The translations under genes and the position numbers were made by a program. From an uncultured Muribaculaceae bacterium (GTDB lineage: Bacteria; Bacteroidota; Bacteroidia; Bacteroidales; Muribaculaceae), in NCBI GenBank assembly GCA_947174275.1, contig CAMWIJ010000026.1:1-36736 (forward strand): a stretch of DNA of 36,736 bases. The letters are read 5' to 3'. Position 1 is the first letter of the stretch; every line of letters starts with the position of its first letter. The notes under the pieces are model-generated. The model saw only the letters and a program-made list of their open reading frames with translations. It made no database searches and was not told the origin of the DNA. Shown here in pieces: positions 24,446-33,631 of this stretch.

Positions 24446-26038
24446 ATGAAAAAGTCATATATATCAATCGGATTGCTCATGGCCGCCGGAGCCCTGACAT
24501 CATGTTCCGAGGAGTGGGACAACCACTATGAGCCGTCGGAGCAGGTGGCGCAGGAGTCGGTGATGGAACTCATCGAGGCCGACGCCGAGCTTTCGACCTT
24601 CGCCGAGATGCTTGAGATTTCGGGATATAAGGATCTGCTGGCCTCTTCGCAGACATTCACCGTTTTCGCACCTGTCAACGAAGCCCTCGCAGATGTCGAC
24701 CTTGAAGATGTCGACGCGGTCAAGCGCATAGTGCTCAACCACATCGCCCGCTTCAACAACTCAACCGCCGCCGGCGACGGACACACCGTGAAGATGTACA
24801 ACGGCAAGCGCTTCGCTTTCGACGGCGACTCTTTCGGCTCAGCCGGACTCGAGCGCGCCGACATCATCGCCAACAACGGCATTCTGCATGTGCTCAGCGG
24901 GCAGATACCTTACTCCTATAACTTGCGCGAATATATCGACGTGCATCAGTCCACATCGAGTATAGCGGAGTTTCTCGCTCTTCATGACCGCCGCGAGATG
25001 GATATCAACGCCTCGCGTCCCATCGGTGTCGACGCCAACGGCGCCACTGTCTATGACTCGGTGATGTATGACTACAACCCGGTGCTCCAGCACGGATGGT
25101 ATGGCATAGGCGACATCGCCGACGAAGATTCGCTCTTCACCATGATAATCCCTGACAACAACGCATGGGAAAAGGCCTACGAGCGCATACGTCCCTATTA
25201 TAACGTCTATGACAAAGACCAGGCTGTGGCCGACTCGATAGGCGACGTGCAGACAAAGCTCGCAATCGTCAACGACCTCGTGTTCCGCCGCGTAATCGAA
25301 AATCCTGCCGCCGAGACTGACCTGTGGTCGACACGCGGCAGTCAGGTAGTCGACCCGATGGAACTCTTCGGCGGCACAACGGGTAAGAATGCCTCCAACG
25401 GCATGATGTATCTCGCGTCGCAGCTCAATTATGACAACGTAGCCACATGGAACAAGCTTCTCGAAGTCGAGGGCGAGAACCAGGAAGGCCGTCAGGCCGC
25501 GCAGGCAAGTACCATCTATACCCGCTCAGTCGGCGCCGAGAACATTCATAGCGACTCCATAAGCGAGAACCGTTACATCGAGGTGGTGTCGTCAGGCTCC
25601 ACTGCCACGCAGCCCGGTGTCACAATCACCATCCCCAACGTGTTGTCGACCGAATATGACATCTACGTGTCATTCGTGCCCGGCACCGTCACCGACACTC
25701 TCAACATCGAGAAAACGCGACTGACATTCACGTTGTCATACATGGGAGCCAACGGCCGCACTGTCAACAAGACCTTCCGCGACCAGAAGAGCGACAGATA
25801 TGTCACGAGCGACAGGGAGATGACATGGATGAAAGTCAATGACGAACCGATGGAATTTCCCGTGTCAAACTATTATGACATGTTGTGGCTGATTGACCCG
25901 CTCCACACGCAGAACGACCGTGTCAATACCACCAAGCTGCTGATAAAGACAGATGTGACCAACACAGAGTTCAACCGCAACGAGATGGTGCGCCGATTTC
26001 GCATCGACCGCGTGGTGTTTGTGCCTATCAAAAAATAA
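24446..26038 (+). CDS. Fasciclin lipoprotein with C-terminal beta module
   Basis: The 530-residue precursor has a lipobox ALTSC (Cys 20). FAS1 unit 1 (about 33-155) is well formed: LSTFAEMLEISGYKDLL, FTVFAPVNEALADV, IVLNHIARFN, and NNGILHVLSGQIPY. Unit 2 (about 165-355) is looser: TMIIPDNNAWEKAYER, KLAIVNDLVFRRVI, NGMMYLASQL. From about 358 on, alternating strands (RYIEVVSSGSTATQPGVTIT, YDIYVSFVPGTVTDTL, KLLIKTDVT, RIDRVVFVPIKK) suggest a beta-sandwich domain. It ends nine bases before the second SusC gene, the tightest spacing in the operon, implying coupled translation with that pair. Confidence 0.83.
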   Translation: MKKSYISIGLLMAAGALTSCSEEWDNHYEPSEQVAQESVMELIEADAELSTFAEMLEISGYKDLLASSQTFTVFAPVNEALADVDLEDVDAVKRIVLNHIARFNNSTAAGDGHTVKMYNGKRFAFDGDSFGSAGLERADIIANNGILHVLSGQIPYSYNLREYIDVHQSTSSIAEFLALHDRREMDINASRPIGVDANGATVYDSVMYDYNPVLQHGWYGIGDIADEDSLFTMIIPDNNAWEKAYERIRPYYNVYDKDQAVADSIGDVQTKLAIVNDLVFRRVIENPAAETDLWSTRGSQVVDPMELFGGTTGKNASNGMMYLASQLNYDNVATWNKLLEVEGENQEGRQAAQASTIYTRSVGAENIHSDSISENRYIEVVSSGSTATQPGVTITIPNVLSTEYDIYVSFVPGTVTDTLNIEKTRLTFTLSYMGANGRTVNKTFRDQKSDRYVTSDREMTWMKVNDEPMEFPVSNYYDMLWLIDPLHTQNDRVNTTKLLIKTDVTNTEFNRNEMVRRFRIDRVVFVPIKK

Positions 26039-26047
26039 ACGACTATC

Positions 26048-29000
26048 ATGAAACACTCATATAATACTTCCAAGAAAATGCTTCGGCCGGTGATATGCGC
26101 ATCGGTGGCTGCTTTGATCGGACTCGGAATGCCGGCGTCCGCAATGGCGCAGACTGATGACGGGTCTGCCCGGGAGACTGTTGTGGGAAATACGCTTTCC
26201 GGTCTTGTTCTCGACTCGTCGACGGGGCTGCCGTTGCCCGGCGCCCGCGTGGCTGTTGTCAATTCAAGAGCGATGGCGATGACCGGCGACGACGGCCGCT
26301 TCACTCTCAGCCTTCCTTCCGATGCCGCCACTCTTAAGGTCACCGCTCCGGGCTTTGCCGACATACTTGTGCCTGTAAGAGACAGCAAAGAGCTTACCAT
26401 ACGCCTCTCCGTGCCTATGGAGGGCGACATATACAAAAACGCGCTGACCGCCGGTTCGCACAATGACCGCACCGAGTTTGCCATCGGACAGACTGTTGCC
26501 GACAATTCGGTGGCCGACCTCCAGGGCGACCTTTACTCCATATCGCGTTCGGGCATGCCCGGCGCCGGCCATGTGGTCTATGTCGAGGGTCTGCACTCGA
26601 TCAACTCGTCGTCACAGCCTCTCTACGTTGTCGACGGAGTGGTGTGGAGCGTAGCTGACGACAACTCGTCGATTATGGACGGACACTTCAACAATCCCCT
26701 TGCCCTGATTTCGCCTGACGACATCGAGAACATCTACGTGCTCAAAAACGGCACGGCGATCTACGGCGCCAAAGGGGGCAACGGCGTGGTCGTTATCGAG
26801 ACTAAGCGCGCACGCTCAGAGGCTACCGAAATCGAGGCATACGCACGCATGGGCTGGCGCACGACAGCCAAAACCATTCCGATGATGAATGCCGCCCAAT
26901 ACCGTACATACGCCTCCGATATCATCAAAGACAAATATGACAACCAGCAGATAATCGACCGTCTGGGATTTCTCAACGATGACCCCACCTCGTCGCAATA
27001 TTACGATACCCACAACGACACCGACTGGCTCGACCTGGTGACCCGCGACGGATTGATGATGAACTACGGCGTCAACGTGCGCGGCGGTGACGACAGAGCG
27101 CTCTACATGTTCTCTCTCGGATATACCAAAAACGAAGGAACGATAAAGGAAACTTCATTCGACCGCATCAACGTGCGCTTCAACTCCGACATCAACCTGT
27201 GGCGCGGCTCCACACTGCGTTTCGACGTGGCCTACGCGCAAGATAATTTCAAACTGCGCGACGACGGTCTCAATCCATATTCGTCGCCCTACTATATCTC
27301 GATGATCAAGTCACCGCTCTATCACCCCAATATACTGGCGCTCGACGGCTCGCTGACATCGAAATATGCCGATAAGGATGAGCTTGACGTTACCAACCCG
27401 ATGAATATCCTTGACCTTGGCATAGGAGAGGGTCGCAACTACCGCTTCAACCTCAATGCCGCTCCGCGCTATCGTTTCAACGACGCGCTTACCGTTGAGG
27501 GTCTCGTGGCCTACACCTTTGACAAAGTGAAGGAAAATTCATTCGTGCCTGACTATGGTGTCGACGAGCGTGACTTCGTCAACGAAAACGGTGAGATATA
27601 CGCCCAGAGCCGCAATGTGGTGAAGAGCCTGATGAACCGTCACACCACATTTATCGCCGACCTGCATTTCTTCTACAATCCGCTGCGCGGCATCACCCAC
27701 AACCTGAAGTTTACCGGCGGTTTCCGTTATCAGAACGACACTTACGTAAATTCCTACGGCGAAGGCCACAACACCTCGTCTGACTTCATCAACGACCTGG
27801 GCAACACCTCCTCGTCGCTCCACTTCACATCGGGCAAAGACCTCGAGTGGCGCAACATGGCATGGTATCTGTCGGGCGAATACGCATGGCTCCAGCGCTA
27901 TATCCTCGGCGTCGACGCCACTCTCGAGAGCAACTCCCGCTTCGGCAAAAACGCTCCCGGCGCCGCACATATCGGCGGCGTGGCATGGGGCTTCTTCCCC
28001 TCGGTGACCGCAGCCTGGCTCATGACATCCGAAAAGTGGATGCAGGGTGTGAATTTCCTCGACCTGTTCAAACTGCGCGCGAGCCTTGACATCGCCGGCA
28101 ACGACAAGATACCCTTCTATGCCAACCGCACATATTTCGCTTCAGAGGCGCTCAACAACAACGGCTTCGGACAGGTAATCGCCAATATCGGCAACGACCG
28201 CCTCAAGTGGGAGACTACCCGCACATGGCGCGTGGGCTTCGACGCAAGCCTCTTTGCCAACCGTTGGACAATGGCCTTTGACTTCTACGCCTCAAAGACG
28301 AGCGACCTTCTGATACAGAAGCGCGCCAAAGATGAGGTGGGTCTCCAATACTACTGGAGCAACGGCGGCGACATGACCAACAAAGGCATCAACTTCTCGA
28401 CTACGGTGCGCGCAATCAATCTGCGCGACTGGAAACTCGATGTCGGCGCCACCATCGGCCACTACAAGAATAAAATCACCTCGCTCCCCGAGGGTCAGAT
28501 ACTTACCGACATCTGCGGCGGTCAGGTGCTTACGGCTGTAGGCAACCCCGTGGGCGTGTTCTACGGCTACAAGGCCGACGGAGTCTACTCAAGCGTGGCC
28601 GACGCCGCGGCGGCAAATCTGTCGATACGCAACGCCGACGGTTCGCTCACTCCCTTCGAGGCCGGCGACATGCGTTTCAACGACCTCAACAAAGACGGTG
28701 TCATCTCCGAGGCTGACCGACAGATTATCGGCGACCCCAATCCCGATATCTTCGGTAACTTCAACCTGCGCCTGAGCTGGAAGAATTTCACTCTCGGCAC
28801 AGTGTTCACCTACTCGTTGGGCAATGACGCCTACAACGCGCTCCGCGCACGCCTCGAGGCCGGCGACGACATCTTCAACCAGACCACCGCCATGCTCAAC
28901 CGCTGGGTGGCCAACGGCCAGGTGACCGACGTGCCGCGCGCCGTCTACGAAGACCCGATGGGCAACGGCCGATTCTCCAACCGCTGGATTGAAGATGCAA

Positions 29001-29230
29001 GCTACCTCAAATGGAAATCGCTGTCGGTCGACTACCGCATACCGATTTCATCGCCCTACATCCAGGGCGTGACTCTGTCGTTTGCCGTCAACAACCTCTG
29101 CACATGGACCAAATATCTCGGTCCCGACCCCGAGTTCGCGTTCGGCAACTCGCCGCTTTATCTCGGCGTTGACGCAGGCATGGTGTCGCAGGCCCGTGAA
29201 TTCAACTTCGGTGTGAAAGTCAACCTGTAG
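26048..29230 (+). CDS. SusC/RagA-family TonB-linked outer-membrane protein (second, divergent plug)
   Basis: This is a second TonB-linked importer of 1060 residues. A signal peptide ends SAMAQ. A carboxypeptidase-regulatory-like domain follows (about 48-125, LSGLVLDSSTGLPLPGARVA, DGRFTLSLPS), then a plug (about 135-258) and a barrel ending REFNFGVKVNL. The plug keeps SSSQPLYVVDGVVWS and YGAKGGNGVVVIETKRA, but the family RIRG segment is replaced by VVYVEGLHSINS. A clear TonB-box EVxVTA motif is not seen. It differs throughout from the first SusC, so it is not a recent duplicate. Neighbours nine bases upstream (FAS1) and 46 downstream (SusD) place it in the same operon. Confidence 0.93.
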   Translation: MKHSYNTSKKMLRPVICASVAALIGLGMPASAMAQTDDGSARETVVGNTLSGLVLDSSTGLPLPGARVAVVNSRAMAMTGDDGRFTLSLPSDAATLKVTAPGFADILVPVRDSKELTIRLSVPMEGDIYKNALTAGSHNDRTEFAIGQTVADNSVADLQGDLYSISRSGMPGAGHVVYVEGLHSINSSSQPLYVVDGVVWSVADDNSSIMDGHFNNPLALISPDDIENIYVLKNGTAIYGAKGGNGVVVIETKRARSEATEIEAYARMGWRTTAKTIPMMNAAQYRTYASDIIKDKYDNQQIIDRLGFLNDDPTSSQYYDTHNDTDWLDLVTRDGLMMNYGVNVRGGDDRALYMFSLGYTKNEGTIKETSFDRINVRFNSDINLWRGSTLRFDVAYAQDNFKLRDDGLNPYSSPYYISMIKSPLYHPNILALDGSLTSKYADKDELDVTNPMNILDLGIGEGRNYRFNLNAAPRYRFNDALTVEGLVAYTFDKVKENSFVPDYGVDERDFVNENGEIYAQSRNVVKSLMNRHTTFIADLHFFYNPLRGITHNLKFTGGFRYQNDTYVNSYGEGHNTSSDFINDLGNTSSSLHFTSGKDLEWRNMAWYLSGEYAWLQRYILGVDATLESNSRFGKNAPGAAHIGGVAWGFFPSVTAAWLMTSEKWMQGVNFLDLFKLRASLDIAGNDKIPFYANRTYFASEALNNNGFGQVIANIGNDRLKWETTRTWRVGFDASLFANRWTMAFDFYASKTSDLLIQKRAKDEVGLQYYWSNGGDMTNKGINFSTTVRAINLRDWKLDVGATIGHYKNKITSLPEGQILTDICGGQVLTAVGNPVGVFYGYKADGVYSSVADAAAANLSIRNADGSLTPFEAGDMRFNDLNKDGVISEADRQIIGDPNPDIFGNFNLRLSWKNFTLGTVFTYSLGNDAYNALRARLEAGDDIFNQTTAMLNRWVANGQVTDVPRAVYEDPMGNGRFSNRWIEDASYLKWKSLSVDYRIPISSPYIQGVTLSFAVNNLCTWTKYLGPDPEFAFGNSPLYLGVDAGMVSQAREFNFGVKVNL

Positions 29231-29276
29231 TCAGCCACATCGATTTACCCAATAACAAAGAAAACTCAATTACCAG

Positions 29277-30965
29277 ATGAAAACATTCAGATATATAGCA
29301 ATGACAGCAATGGCGGCGGTGCTCGCCGGTGCAGTCAGCTCGTGTGAGGATATGCTCGAGACAAAGTCTGACGACTATATCTTCGAGGATGACCTGCACA
29401 TCAGCTCCGCCAACGACTCGCTTTACTCGGTGATGGGTATTCTCGCCCAGCAGCAGCGTCTGGCCGAACGATATGTGCTCTTCGGCGAGCTGCGCGGCGA
29501 CCTTGTCGAGGTCCCCGCCACGGCTGACTATTCGCTGCAGGAGATTGCCTCTTTCAATGTGAGCGGCGACAACAGCTATCTGTCGCGTTCCGACTACTAC
29601 AACGTAATCAACAACTGTAACTACGCCATCGCGCGCATGGACACCTCGATAACGCTCCATAACAACAAGGTGCTCATGTCAGACTACGTGGGCATACGCT
29701 CGGTGCGCGCATGGACACAGATGCAGGCGGCGCTCAGCTTCGGCGAGCTCACATGGTATACCGACCCGATCACCACTGTCGACGGTGCGAACGCCGATTA
29801 TCCGGTGCTTCCGTTTGACGCCGCTCTTGACCGGATACTTCAGGACATAGAGCCTTACATCGGCATGGAAGTGCCCGACTTCGGCAATGTGGGCGACTAC
29901 AACTCCACTCAGGCGTTCCTGCGCCCGACGCTTATAGCTGCCGACATCTATCTCTACAAGAACAACTACGAGATGGCCGCCCAGCTCTACTATAACTATA
30001 TCGACAAATATAACATCACCCTGGGTGACAACACCAACCGCTGGAGCGGCAACACCCGCACCGGCATCTGGGCCAACAACAACAATGCCTACAAGAACGA
30101 GGTGATTTCGCGCATACCGTTCTCGAGCGACGGCAAGGATTATCGTGCCGATCTTATCAACAAGACCTACTCGCTTGTGCCTCAGATGGTGCCCGCCGCA
30201 CATTTCATCAAGCAGATGGACGAGGCGCTCCACTTCTATGCCGACGGCACCGGGTCGATTCTGATAACCGGCACATTCGAAGGCGACCTCCGCGGCATGG
30301 CCTTCTATGCCGACAACAAAGGTGACTTTGCCGGAGCCTACGGTTACACCCATGTCAAAGACGAGCAGCAGGATATACTTATAACGAAGTTCTTCAACAA
30401 CGGAGAGGCTGCGTCGGTGTCAAACCCCGACAACGAGATGTTTGACTGGCAGTCGGTGCGTCATCTGCGTTCTGTGCCCGTCTACCGCACCCCGTCGCTC
30501 TATCTGCGCTATGCCGAGGCCGTCAACCGTGCCGGCAAGCCTTCGGTTGCTTTCGCCGTAATCACCAACGGACTCAAGCAGAAAGTGATGTCTGACTCCA
30601 CGCTGGTGATGCCTTGGGAATGCAACGGCGAGATGTATATCAATTTCGACAACGGCAAGTATGAAGGCAATATAGGCACCGCGATGCGCGGCCGCGGCTA
30701 TGGCATACGTCTTGCAAAGAGCGGTTATCTGATACCGGAACTCGAGACTCTCAACGACTCTATCGAATGGGTAGAAAACGAAATTCTCTATGAGATGGCA
30801 GCGGAGACCTGCTTCGAAGGCAACCGTTTCTTCGACCTGATGCGAGTGTCGCATCACCGTGCCGACCATCCGGCTCTTATGGTTGATAAAATCTCACGCC
30901 GCTTCGACAATCCGGCGGCGGCTGCGGCCAGATTATCTAATCCCGAAAACTGGTGGATTAAATAA
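29277..30965 (+). CDS. SusD/RagB-family lipoprotein (second)
   Basis: The 562-residue precursor has a lipobox AVSSC (Cys 23). SusD landmarks are present but looser than in the first copy: YYNVINNCNYAIARMD, IRSVRAWTQMQAALSFGELT, SLYLRYAEAVNRAGKPSVAF and the closing ILYEMAAETCFEGNRFFDLM. Its partner is the second SusC 46 bases upstream. It is the last gene of the tight run; 321 bases separate it from the FG-GAP gene. No terminator hairpin was found after its stop, so read-through is possible. Confidence 0.92.
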   Translation: MKTFRYIAMTAMAAVLAGAVSSCEDMLETKSDDYIFEDDLHISSANDSLYSVMGILAQQQRLAERYVLFGELRGDLVEVPATADYSLQEIASFNVSGDNSYLSRSDYYNVINNCNYAIARMDTSITLHNNKVLMSDYVGIRSVRAWTQMQAALSFGELTWYTDPITTVDGANADYPVLPFDAALDRILQDIEPYIGMEVPDFGNVGDYNSTQAFLRPTLIAADIYLYKNNYEMAAQLYYNYIDKYNITLGDNTNRWSGNTRTGIWANNNNAYKNEVISRIPFSSDGKDYRADLINKTYSLVPQMVPAAHFIKQMDEALHFYADGTGSILITGTFEGDLRGMAFYADNKGDFAGAYGYTHVKDEQQDILITKFFNNGEAASVSNPDNEMFDWQSVRHLRSVPVYRTPSLYLRYAEAVNRAGKPSVAFAVITNGLKQKVMSDSTLVMPWECNGEMYINFDNGKYEGNIGTAMRGRGYGIRLAKSGYLIPELETLNDSIEWVENEILYEMAAETCFEGNRFFDLMRVSHHRADHPALMVDKISRRFDNPAAAAARLSNPENWWIK

Positions 30966-31286
30966 TCAGTCAATCAAGTTAAGTGATTAATGCGTGGCGT
31001 GCGTGTCATCATCGATGGCGCGCACGCTTGTTGTCAAGGCTGCGGTCGCAGCGACATTTGCGTCATGCCGTAATATAAATGACGCAGAGCGTTGCAGCGT
31101 ATTGCAGGGGATGGCTCTGAAATTGGAGCCGTTGGTGCAATTTGCGCTATTTATGCGATAAAATGACGCAAACGTTTTCTAAAAATGCATTAAAAAGTGT
31201 GAATATTGCTATCGGAAAGAGGCAGACAATACCTGTAAAAGCATAAAACAACCAACTAACCTTAAAATAACCAAAAAAACAAACCG
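30966..31286 (+). other. Intergenic region with repeated TGCGTCAT motif
   Basis: No gene is seen. TTTGCGTCAT at 31057-31066 and its complement ATGACGCA at 31079-31086 form an inverted pair with a 12-base spacer. A third copy, ATGACGCAAA, lies at 31163-31172. GGCGCGCACGC-type sequence near 31018 could form a weak hairpin with the preceding GCGTGGCGTGCGTG. No convincing TAnnTTTG box was found before the FG-GAP gene. Confidence 0.5.
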
Positions 31287-33488
31287 ATGAAAAAGATTTA
31301 CTCTGCGCTCATGCTGTCGGCAGCGGCTGTGACCGGTCTTACTGCTACAGGAGCTAAGCCCGACTGGGACCATCAGGGCAGCTGGCAGCTGTTCGAACAG
31401 GCCAATCAGTTCCGTATTTCACAACAAAGCCGTCCGATTGTGGCTGACTTCAACAACGATGACCGTTTCGACATCTATTACGGATGCGGCGGCGAATGGT
31501 TTGATGAGTATAGTAAGCCCGGATTATGGGGGTGGCCGTTTCTGTCGCTGATGTATATAGATAACGGAGACGGCACATACAAATGTCTCTACAACGAGCC
31601 TGAATTTGTCGAGACCCGCTATGAAGGGGTTGTTGACGGCGACGGCAATCCCGTGCTTGACGGTGATGGAAATCAGGTGACTGAGCCGAAAGATTACTAC
31701 AAACAGGGATTTCCCAAAAGCGGCATCATACCCGGCATGCGCCAGAACTATGCCGTGTTTGACTATGACAACGACGGTCTGCTCGACATGTATATGGTGA
31801 TGGTAGTCGACTCCAACGATTATGCTGCATCTTACCGCGACCAGCTCTATTTCGAGCAGGTGGGCGACCACAACACATATATCACCTGCCAGCTCTACCA
31901 CAACAATGGCGACGGCACCTTCACACGCATCGATGACCACGGACTGCCCATCGTGCGTCCCGACTCAAATGCCGATGACGCTCAGCGTCTCTACAACAAC
32001 GTGTTTGCCGTCGGCGACTATGACCGCGACGGCTACGTCGATATCGCTGTCTGCGGCAAGCGTGTCAACCGCGCTTCCGGCGAAGCATACCGTATAACCC
32101 GTCTCTACCGCAATCTTGGGGGAACAGGCAAATTCCAGCAGATGAACATCGCCGAGACCAAAGGCGGCGCTTACGGCGAAGCTCAGCTCGGTGAGGAAGA
32201 ATTCGAGCTCCCCGGTGAATTTCTGCCTATCTCGGGCAACGTGAAATTCGCCGACCTTAACAATGACGGCTGGCTCGACCTTCTCTTCACCGGCTACGCT
32301 CCCTGGAACTCGGTGCATGACCCCGCCCACATGCAGGATATCAACAATGTGAGCCGCGTATATCTCAACAAGGATGACGGCAACGGCGGCCGCAAGTTTG
32401 TCGATGTGACCGACGCTTCGCAGTTCCTCGCCGGCCGTTCAGGCGGTATCGATCTCACACCCAATCCAGAGACCGGCTATCTCGACCTCTATTCGGGCGG
32501 TTATGTCGACGGCGGTGCCGGATGGATACTCCGCACATATCTCAACAATGCCGACGATGGCGAAAGCGGTGTCTACGGCGAAGGTATCGACCTGTCGCTT
32601 GCCGGTTTTGACGTAAGCTGGAAAGAAGATTACCGTCCGTTGCTGCGCGACTTCAATGCCGACGGATATGTCGACATCTATTTCGACGGCCGTGAAAACA
32701 ACAACATATATTACGGAGGCCCTGCCGGCACATTCGAGAAAGAATGTGACTACCTGCGCATCCGTGACTTCGGCGACGGTTCGGGCGCATGTCCCGCCGA
32801 CTTCAACGGCAACGGCCGCACCGACCTCTTCATCACCGGACACGGCTGGGCTGAAGGCACCGAATACCAGTATATCAGAAACGTCGACGGTGGCGGCGGC
32901 CACGGCCCGCTCGCGGTAATGTATGAGAACCAGCATGAATACGAGCCTGAAGATGTTGAGGCTCCCACTGAGGTGCACGCTGTGATAGAGGATGGTATGC
33001 TCACCGTAACCTGGGTCGACAATGACGACCTGACCTGCGCCTACAACGTGTATATCGAAACTCCCGACCGCGGCACTGTGGCTCTCGTGGCGGCCAATCC
33101 CGTGACCGGATTTGTGCGCAACACCACCGACCGTCACGTGGCGGTGCGTCCCGGCGTGCAGTCTTATTCAATACCCGCGACAGCCGACAAGGGCTACAAA
33201 GTGGGCGTGCAGGCTCTTAGCCTCTACAACGAGAAATACTCTCCCTTCACATGGTCGGTTGAAGACCTCTCGTCGGTAGGCTCGATTGCCGCTGAGACAA
33301 CAAATGTGCTTGTCACTGTCAACGGTGATGATGTCACTGTCAACGCCGATGCCAATGCCGATGTTGTGATTGTCGACATGCTCGGCCGCACGGTAGCGGC
33401 GGGTGTCACCAACGTGCCTGTCAAAGTGGCCGGCAAGGGTGTCATGATTGCCAATGTCAACGGCAAGGCGGTGAAGTTTGTCAAATAA
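31287..33488 (+). CDS. Secreted FG-GAP/VCBS repeat protein with T9SS-like C-terminal module
   Basis: Function unknown; proteins of this build are usually surface-bound or secreted, calcium-stabilised beta-propellers. The 733-residue precursor has a signal peptide ending ATGAKP. Six or more propeller blades carry calcium loops: DFNNDDRFD (~52), DYDNDGLLD (~159), DYDRDGYVD (~244), DLNNDGWLD (~322), DFNADGYVD (~455) and DFNGNGRTD (~504). A fibronectin-III-like domain spans about 556-660. The last ~65 residues (VVIVDMLGRTVAAG ... VAGKGVMIANVNGKAVKFVK) resemble the type A sorting domain of type IX-secreted proteins. It follows the FAS1/SusCD run and shares the TTTGCGTCAT upstream motif with it, so it is probably part of the same system. 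Confidence 0.8.
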   Translation: MKKIYSALMLSAAAVTGLTATGAKPDWDHQGSWQLFEQANQFRISQQSRPIVADFNNDDRFDIYYGCGGEWFDEYSKPGLWGWPFLSLMYIDNGDGTYKCLYNEPEFVETRYEGVVDGDGNPVLDGDGNQVTEPKDYYKQGFPKSGIIPGMRQNYAVFDYDNDGLLDMYMVMVVDSNDYAASYRDQLYFEQVGDHNTYITCQLYHNNGDGTFTRIDDHGLPIVRPDSNADDAQRLYNNVFAVGDYDRDGYVDIAVCGKRVNRASGEAYRITRLYRNLGGTGKFQQMNIAETKGGAYGEAQLGEEEFELPGEFLPISGNVKFADLNNDGWLDLLFTGYAPWNSVHDPAHMQDINNVSRVYLNKDDGNGGRKFVDVTDASQFLAGRSGGIDLTPNPETGYLDLYSGGYVDGGAGWILRTYLNNADDGESGVYGEGIDLSLAGFDVSWKEDYRPLLRDFNADGYVDIYFDGRENNNIYYGGPAGTFEKECDYLRIRDFGDGSGACPADFNGNGRTDLFITGHGWAEGTEYQYIRNVDGGGGHGPLAVMYENQHEYEPEDVEAPTEVHAVIEDGMLTVTWVDNDDLTCAYNVYIETPDRGTVALVAANPVTGFVRNTTDRHVAVRPGVQSYSIPATADKGYKVGVQALSLYNEKYSPFTWSVEDLSSVGSIAAETTNVLVTVNGDDVTVNADANADVVIVDMLGRTVAAGVTNVPVKVAGKGVMIANVNGKAVKFVK

Positions 33489-33511
33489 CCGGCTTTTGAC
33501 GCTGAAATAAC

Positions 33512-33550
33512 GGGGGAGACCGTCGGCCATAACGGCCTTCTGTCTCCCCC
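33512..33550 (+). terminator. Hairpin after the FG-GAP gene
   Basis: GGGGGAGAC at 33512-33520 pairs with GTCTCCCCC at 33542-33550, with an inner GGCC/GGCC pair around ATAAC. The stem is strong, but the following sequence TGATGTTAAAA has no T-run, so termination is likely but not certain. Confidence 0.5.
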
Positions 33551-33619
33551 TGATGTTAAAAAACAGTGAAATTTGTGTTAAAATTCGAGCACGGACGAGG
33601 CTGGCACGTATAGTTTTTT

Positions 33620-33627
33620 TACCTTCG
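33620..33627 (+). promoter_or_regulatory. Candidate -7 element for rnpA
   Basis: TACCTTCG is one base from the frequent TACCTTTG form of the -7 box. It ends four bases before the rnpA ATG, implying a very short leader. Upstream CTGGCACG (33601-33608) looks like a sigma-54 -24 half, but no TTGC follows at the right distance. Confidence 0.4.
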
Positions 33628-33631
33628 TGTC

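Noticed and set aside
12008-33488. Calling the whole stretch a standard polysaccharide utilization locus
   Set aside because: There is only one glycoside hydrolase, on the opposite strand. There is no hybrid two-component, SusR or sigma/anti-sigma regulator, and the accessory lipoproteins are FAS1 type.
33601-33620. Sigma-54 promoter before rnpA (CTGGCACG)
   Set aside because: The -24 half is perfect, but no GC-containing -12 half follows at ten-base spacing; the sequence there is TTTTTTT. A TACCTTCG box is a simpler choice.
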